NCBI GenBank assembly: GCA_963921935.1
Contig: OY998178.1
Span: 54,471,451-54,535,450, forward strand
Length of the DNA: 64,000 nt
Reading direction: 5' to 3'
Origin: Galeruca laticollis
Lineage: Eukaryota > Arthropoda > Insecta > Coleoptera > Chrysomelidae
This document shows positions 58,478-64,000 of the stretch, in pieces. Within the stretch, counting starts at the first letter, position 1, and each line of letters opens with the position of its first letter. The notes beneath the pieces were generated by a model. It ran no database searches. It was not told where the DNA came from and was given only the letters and a program-made list of their open reading frames with translations. The position numbers and the translations under genes were made by a program.

Positions 58478-61188
58478 ATGCCCATTACAAACATGTCCTT
58501 AATTAATATAATATACTCAAACATGAATGGATATTCCGGGAAGAAAGAGCTTATACAAAAATATATTGAATCCAGTGATATCAATATGGCATTATTCGTA
58601 GAATCCAAAACGATAGATCCAAAGAAAATAGTTTACTAAAACTGGAATATTATTCAGAAAAACGGCCACTTAATCCACAACCACGCCAGGGGAAGTAGTC
58701 TAGTCCCAATGGATGCAAAACTGAGAAAAGACAATGGTCCATCTATCAACAACCCTCTAAATGAATGTATACATTTTTCAATGCCATTTCTTGATGATTA
58801 TTTACATATATTTCTTGTTTCCATTCACCCATACTCCAGAATAGAGGAAAATATATTTACAATGAGCAGCCGAACAAATATACTATTGTAATAGGAGACT
58901 TCAATGCCAATACAAAGCCCAAGAAAAATCAAGTGAACAACTTCCTAAATAATACCAACTTTGTTAAATACGACACTCCGCCTACTTTTCTTATGAATCA
59001 TAATGCAGACTCAACAGCGGCTATGATCTTTCATACCTCCAATCTAGCAAGAGATATCAAAAGTGTTGTAAATATACCAGACCTACGCTCGGACCACCTC
59101 GGTTTCAGAATCATTATTGACCCTCACACCCCAATTAAAAATATCAAAATTGAGAAATACAATTTCAGGGAAACAAACATAGAGAAAGTGAACACAGCCA
59201 TGTTGAGGTACATAGACAACAACGGGCAGGACATGAACAGAAGAATGCTCAGCAATTTCAACTGTAAACTAACAAAATTAGTATTGGAAAATACCCCAAA
59301 AAAGAAATGCAGTACTTTACCCAGGAACTACCACCATACATCATACAACTGATTGAAAGCAAACGAAAAATGTATAGGGAATACAAGAATATTGGCAACC
59401 CGGCCTTAAAAAGAGTACTAAATAAATATAATAAAAACATACAGATGATGATTCAGCAGTACAGAGAACATAAATGGTTGACTGTATGTTTGGAGATCAA
59501 TGATACACAAGGCAAATCATATTGGCAGGATATTAAGAAACTTTCGAAATATAAAAACAACTCACAAGAGAGCCACCCACTTATAGAAAATGGTCAAATA
59601 GACGACTCGCTGGAAGAGAAAAGTACCATATTTGCTCAGAATTTCGAAAAAACATGAAGAAAGCGAAGAAGAAAACTTCAATGTTCACCACTATGAAACT
59701 ATTTTGGAATTGTACAACATATACTATATAGACCCACAGCAAGTCAACGTGAACCCTGAGGAATATGAAATCGAAGAAGAAGAATACTACAGTATAATAA
59801 ACCAAGGTAAAAATACTGCCCCAGGGCATGATTTCATTAAGAAATCATTGGTTAAACAGCTACACCATAAGATCCATGAATATATCATCCAAATGTATCA
59901 GTTTTGCCTGAAAAACAGCTGCATACCTAGAAAATGGAAAACGGGTACAATTGTTACTATTCTGAAACCAAACATGGATCACTCTACACCTACCAGTTAT
60001 AGACCAATTACGCAGCTACCTGTGCTAGGGAAAAACCTTGAAAAAATCATAAAAAACAGAATAGTGAAATCAATGGGATATTGTATCCCAGGGTATCAGT
60101 TTGGATTCAAAATTCATTGTTCTATGACCCACCATCTAGCGATACTCACCAACAACATAGAAGCATCTAAGCTTAACGGAAACAAAGCAGCAGCAGTTTT
60201 CTTAGACATTAACAAAGCTTTCGATAGTGTTTGGACGAAAGGTCTTATATACAACTTACTGAATGAAAGAAAACTGAGCGTTAAAGTGCAGGACAAAACT
60301 TCTCACGAATTTACCCCAGAGCAAGGTGTACCTCAGGGATCTCCATTATCACCCTGACTATACAACATATACTGTTCAGATATATACTACGCAGACCCAG
60401 AATACTTTGAATCGGATAACTATATATTACAATATGCAAATGATACTGCTTTGGCTTCTCACTGCAGGAGTATAAATACAACCGTTGAAAGATTACAACA
60501 GCTAGCAGACAGAACAATATCATGGTTGAATAAATGGCGACTGAAACCTAACCCAGGAAAATCGCATTTGCTAATATTTTTCCACTCCCCGTCACCTACA
60601 TCACCGTCTGTAATACGTACAAACTATCTAGGGATCACTATGGACAATAAGCTAAACTTCAACTCACACACACGAAATATAAAAAAGAAAACCATAACAA
60701 GGGCAAAGCACTTCAAATCTATATCTAAAAAAGAAGATGGAATAAACTTAAACTCAAAAACTAAAATCTACAAAATGATATGTAGACCACTAATTGAATA
60801 TGGACATATAATATTTCAGAACATAAGAAATCCTGCCCTGAAGAATCTCCAGGTGGGTGAAAGAACTGCCTTGCGTATTATCACGAAAATTAAACATCCG
60901 AATAATCCTATCCATAACCCACCCAACCAACTGCTATATGAAGTTACTGGAGTGCAACCCATCAAAGAGAGACTATCACAGTTGTCCTTCAAATTTAGTG
61001 AGAAAACTGAAAACAAGAACCTCATCTCTTCATATTGCAACAGAAGAACACACTACAAACATCCAGAACAAATTCTATGGGATAAACTATTGTTTTGGTT
61101 ATTTTTCTCTCTCTTATATCAATCTGAAACTGTAAAATTTAGGGAATATCATTGTAATTCACCCAATAACTTATACCACTGTGGCTGA
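58478..61188 (+). pseudogene. ORF2 (endonuclease and reverse transcriptase) of Jockey-like element
   Basis: Endonuclease: MSLINIIYSNMNGYSGKKEL (Asn), VESKTI (Glu position), GDFNANTKPKKN (about 58895), DLRSDHLGFRI (SDH). RT: NTAPGHDFIKKSLVKQLH, YRPITQLPVLGKNLEKIIKN, FLDINKAFDSVWTKGL, GVPQGSPLSP, a stop at 60356-60358, then LQYANDTALASHC. The catalytic box is YAND instead of YADD (60433-60444), so the first metal-binding Asp is lost. The thumb and C-terminal part run to 61188: NYLGITMDNKLNFNSHTRNI, CRPLIEYGHIIFQ, GVQPIKERLSQL. Frameshifts also near 58636, 58890, 59352 and 59650. Long clean stretches show the decay is moderate. Confidence 0.88.
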
Positions 61189-61266
61189 AGGACCTCGGTC
61201 AATGGCCAGTTGAGTATTATTTTTATACTTAATAAAGTTCGTTTATTATTATTATTATTTTCATTG

Positions 61267-61830
61267 ATAATTACATGATATTATATTTTCTAATTGAGAC
61301 CATAAGATATGCTCAATTTAAAAATCATCCCAATCCGGAAATAACTAAAGAAGAAATGCGATGCTTTTTGGCAATCCGTATACCATCGGGATATAACATC
61401 ATGCTACGTAAAAAGTATTTTTCGAATACTGATAGAGACTTTAGGTAACTCGTTATGGAAGCAGTGAGAAGAGATTTCCAGACAGGATTGGTTTGAGATC
61501 CAAAAAATTGTAGTGGTCTTTGTTTTGCATAAGAAATCAGGAAACAAATTAACCCAATTACAATTCAAAAGGGAAATGTATCTCATGAAGTATCTCACAA
61601 TTTGAAGACCTAGGGGTAGACCATCCATGAGTACATCAAGTAGGTCTTTCACCAGAATATCAGACGATATTCAGTATAATAATATTGGTCACTTTTTAAT
61701 ATCAGTCGCAGATAATAAAAAAATGTGCTGGAGAAAACTATAAGTCCATTATGAGGACCATGTGTTCCAACTCTAAAGTAGGTTTATGCCTAAAATGTAA
61801 TTTAGTTTTTCATATCAATTATTAATACAA
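61267..61830 (+). pseudogene. piggyBac-like transposase, second part after the LINE
   Basis: Continues with ETIRYAQFKNHPNPEITKEE, MRCFLAIRIPSGYNIMLRKK, YFSNTDRDFR, then RRDFQT. The catalytic core is deleted. The C-terminal end is recognisable near 61610-61810: PRGRPSMSTSSRSFTRI, DNIQYNNIGHFL-like text, and CSNSKVGLCLKCNLVFH, the cysteine tail of piggyBac transposases. Multiple frame breaks. Confidence 0.75.
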
Positions 61831-61935
61831 CATGCAACTTTTGACTAAGTTTTTAATAAAATCGTTTGTGTGGAGCTGTTTTTAATTATTCATAACCATA
61901 TACCCATTGAGGCCTAGGGTTGCCATATGATAACC

Positions 61936-64000
61936 AACGATTTTTCAAAGAATTAAAGGAGATGCCTGTTTTTCGTGCCGGTGAGTGTAGATTATCATTT
62001 AAAATTAGGTTAAAGTAGGGCAATATCAAAACGATTTATGTTTATCACATGAAGTGTAAGCAAAGATGAAAAGCTAATTAAAGGCAAGGTATATTTCCAT
62101 CACCTATGGAGGTTAATATTGCCTAATAAAAGAAAACATCAGATAATTGAAAAAAAACAATGTATCTACCTACTTATCTTTTGAATCATATTTATGAAGA
62201 GGTTAGACATTTGCAAATATAATCAGTTTATTGTTCAATCAAGTAATTCACATTAAAACCTACTACAGATAAAAAAGTTAATTGTAAGCAGTATTGAATG
62301 AGGTTTGAATGTAATAGTGAGGTTGATTAAAAAACTAAAAAATGTATAATAGAATACTTAATGGATGAATATGAGCGTTCTTGAAATGTGAAGAGGTGTT
62401 AGAAAATGTGTAAAAGGTTAACACAGCTATTATTATACCATCCACCAGTCTTAGAGGTCATGCACATACAACATATTGATATACCTAATAGGTGTATGGC
62501 CACTCATCCTGGATGGTCAGTAATAAAAACCAGCTAGTTGGAGTTCCCATTCGATGAAAAAGCTCAATATCTGATACTAGTAACTCCTTCAGATATATAT
62601 TACCAAAATCAGGATTCTTTGCTCTATATAATTGGATATTTTTCTCTATATTGGGAAATATTATATATCAAATCTTCAATATTCTTATAGATTTTTATAG
62701 GTTAACAACAAATACTTGATCTTTGTTTTAGTTATTATGCAATATTATATTTTAACACTTTCAGTTACGAAATTTGAATGATCAATAGTTGGCGCCAAAA
62801 GAAAACAAAATACAACAAATGCTATGCCATATCACTGTCCTCATTTTTAATAGATCGTCATTAATTAAACTCACTTCAACTTAACTTACTTTCAAGTGAA
62901 TAGACGCATTATTTATTAATTTTAAAACGAACATACGGCTAATTTTTATTAAAAAAGTCAGTTTCCATGTTTTCATATCCAGTAATAAACAAGATGGCTA
63001 CCAGCTGACTTTTAAAACACATTTTTAGCAATAATTAGAATATTAGGTAATTATACAACAAACTTGACTTCATCACACATTCTAGCACTTTTAAATATAT
63101 ATGAAAACCAAAAACAACACTGTTTTTTTTTGAAATTTTTTTAACTTTTAATCTAGTTGTCAAAGTTGCGCAACTGCGTCAAGATTTCTTGAAGAAATTC
63201 TTGACAGTAATGCAGTTTGACCAACCTTCCAAACCACATATAACGGTACTTTCTCTAAATTATAAAAAAAAACAACTAGATAAACATCATTGGTTAGTCA
63301 GAATTAAATATTGTTGTCTTAAGCCTTTTGTTATTTTTCATTAAGAAATCCAAATAATTTTTCATATTCAAAGAAAATAAACAAATACAAAAGTTCAAAA
63401 TTCATGTATTGAGGGCAGCATGTTATGGTCTTATTTTACAGAACTTAATTTTCTTACAGTTACCTAGCTGTTAAATGGTTTATTTAGTTTTGCGTCGCTA
63501 GATGTCGTACTAGGAAGAGAAGTAAAGAAAACTTCAATAAGTCATCATAGGTGGTGCAGTAAACTAAATATTTTCCAAACTATTATTTGCAAATAAGTTT
63601 TATTATAAAAAATGAGAAAAGAGAACTGCTCACTTTTTGTTTTTTTATTAAATCCAAGTAAATGTTCATATTCAAATACAGCAAAAAAACAAATACGTTG
63701 AAAATTCTTATATTTGCTACAATTCATTTATACCACTAGATGTCGCAGTGTCATTAAAACTGAAGTAATTTGCAATAACTTCTAAATTAAAGTATTCTGT
63801 ATTAACGGCGTAATTATAGTTAGTATTGATCAAATCGGTATTGTTTTCAAAGTATCGTAAGAGATGGCGGGCCATGTAAGAAATTGAATATTTACATCAA
63901 TTTAAAATAATTACTTATCATTTATTTTGGAAAATGATGATCAGGAAAGTAATGTTGACCTTTTATTTGTACAATTATATTAATGTTTCGTTATCATCCG
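61936..64000. other. Non-coding stretch at the right end
   Basis: No gene recognised. Two loosely similar segments (about 63320-63420 and 63630-63727) share ttcatattcaaa and aaacaaatac words and may be an old tandem duplication. Confidence 0.35.

Larger units (their letters stand above)
57048..61256 (+). mobile_element. Jockey-like non-LTR retrotransposon, near full length
   Basis: 4209 bp flanked by a perfect 10-bp target duplication, ATTTTCATTG, at 57038-57047 and 61257-61266. The 5' end starts TCCCAGTTTGGTTCGGACC; the 3' end is aataaagttcg followed by a TTA/ATT microsatellite. Two ORFs are present in order, a Gag-like ORF1 and an endonuclease-RT ORF2, both damaged. The layout and lack of RNase H point to the Jockey group; the microsatellite tail rather than poly(A) is unusual for it. 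Confidence 0.9.
56651..61935 (+). mobile_element. piggyBac-like element, deleted and split by a Jockey-like LINE
   Basis: Ends carry an inverted repeat: gcaaccctaggctccaatgg at about 56655 and, inverted, ccattgaggcctagggttgc near 61904-61923. TTAT rather than TTAA lies just outside on both sides. Coding pieces lie at 56701-57047 and 61267-61830. Without the LINE the element is about 1.1 kb, so more than half of a piggyBac is deleted. Confidence 0.65.

Noticed and set aside
1..64000. CRISPR array, bacterial operons or Shine-Dalgarno sites
   Set aside because: Introns with gt...ag ends, aataaa signals and the transposon repertoire show eukaryotic DNA; no regularly spaced repeat array is present.

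Overview
The window is AT-rich, intron-bearing eukaryotic DNA, most likely from an insect. A beetle is plausible from the transposon repertoire, but this cannot be proved from the sequence alone. It holds no bacterial-type operons, rRNA, tRNA or CRISPR. Almost every recognisable coding stretch belongs to a mobile element, and nearly all are broken. Only two stretches look like ordinary host exons: a short 3'-terminal exon at 6449-6615 (minus), and the first two coding exons of a Ser/acidic-rich, probably nuclear protein at 51344-52335 (minus).

Layout. 1-3.6 kb: bare DNA, then an RNase H-bearing non-LTR remnant (I/LOA type). 4.3-5.8 kb: two Penelope-like ends facing each other, then a solo LTR. 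7.9-12.4 kb: a Ty3/gypsy element of the same LTR family, with a SAP-domain Gag, a deleted protease-RT-RNase H block, a broken integrase and a macro-domain-like segment between integrase and 3' LTR. 14.2-16.3 kb: a CR1-like LINE ending in a GATA/ATCT repeat. 17.4-18.5 kb: a large foldback repeat. 19.5-19.9 kb: a CXC-motif pseudogene. 23.3-24.7 kb: a PIF/Harbinger element. 24.8-28.0 kb: an RTE-type LINE interrupted by a second Harbinger element. 28.7-34.6 kb: three piggyBac-like fragments. 36 kb: a short hAT element with a perfect 8-bp target duplication. 39 and 44 kb: THAP-domain remnants. 41-43 kb: an almost complete Tc1/mariner-superfamily element. 45.8-46.9 kb: a Crypton-like tyrosine recombinase. 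48.6-50.8 kb: a mariner-like element nested in a small MITE inside a direct repeat. 51-55 kb: the host-like gene, diverging from a DUF7869-like transposase-type gene. 55-56 kb: Tc1. 56.7-61.9 kb: a piggyBac element split by a Jockey-like LINE flanked by a perfect 10-bp duplication.

These genes do not form one pathway; the window is a stratified graveyard of insertions whose order can partly be read from target-site duplications. The most unusual features are the macro-domain-like segment downstream of integrase in the gypsy element, the SAP-coiled-coil Gag, the same-strand THAP and tyrosine recombinase pair, and a series of short foldback repeats that share a design but little sequence.
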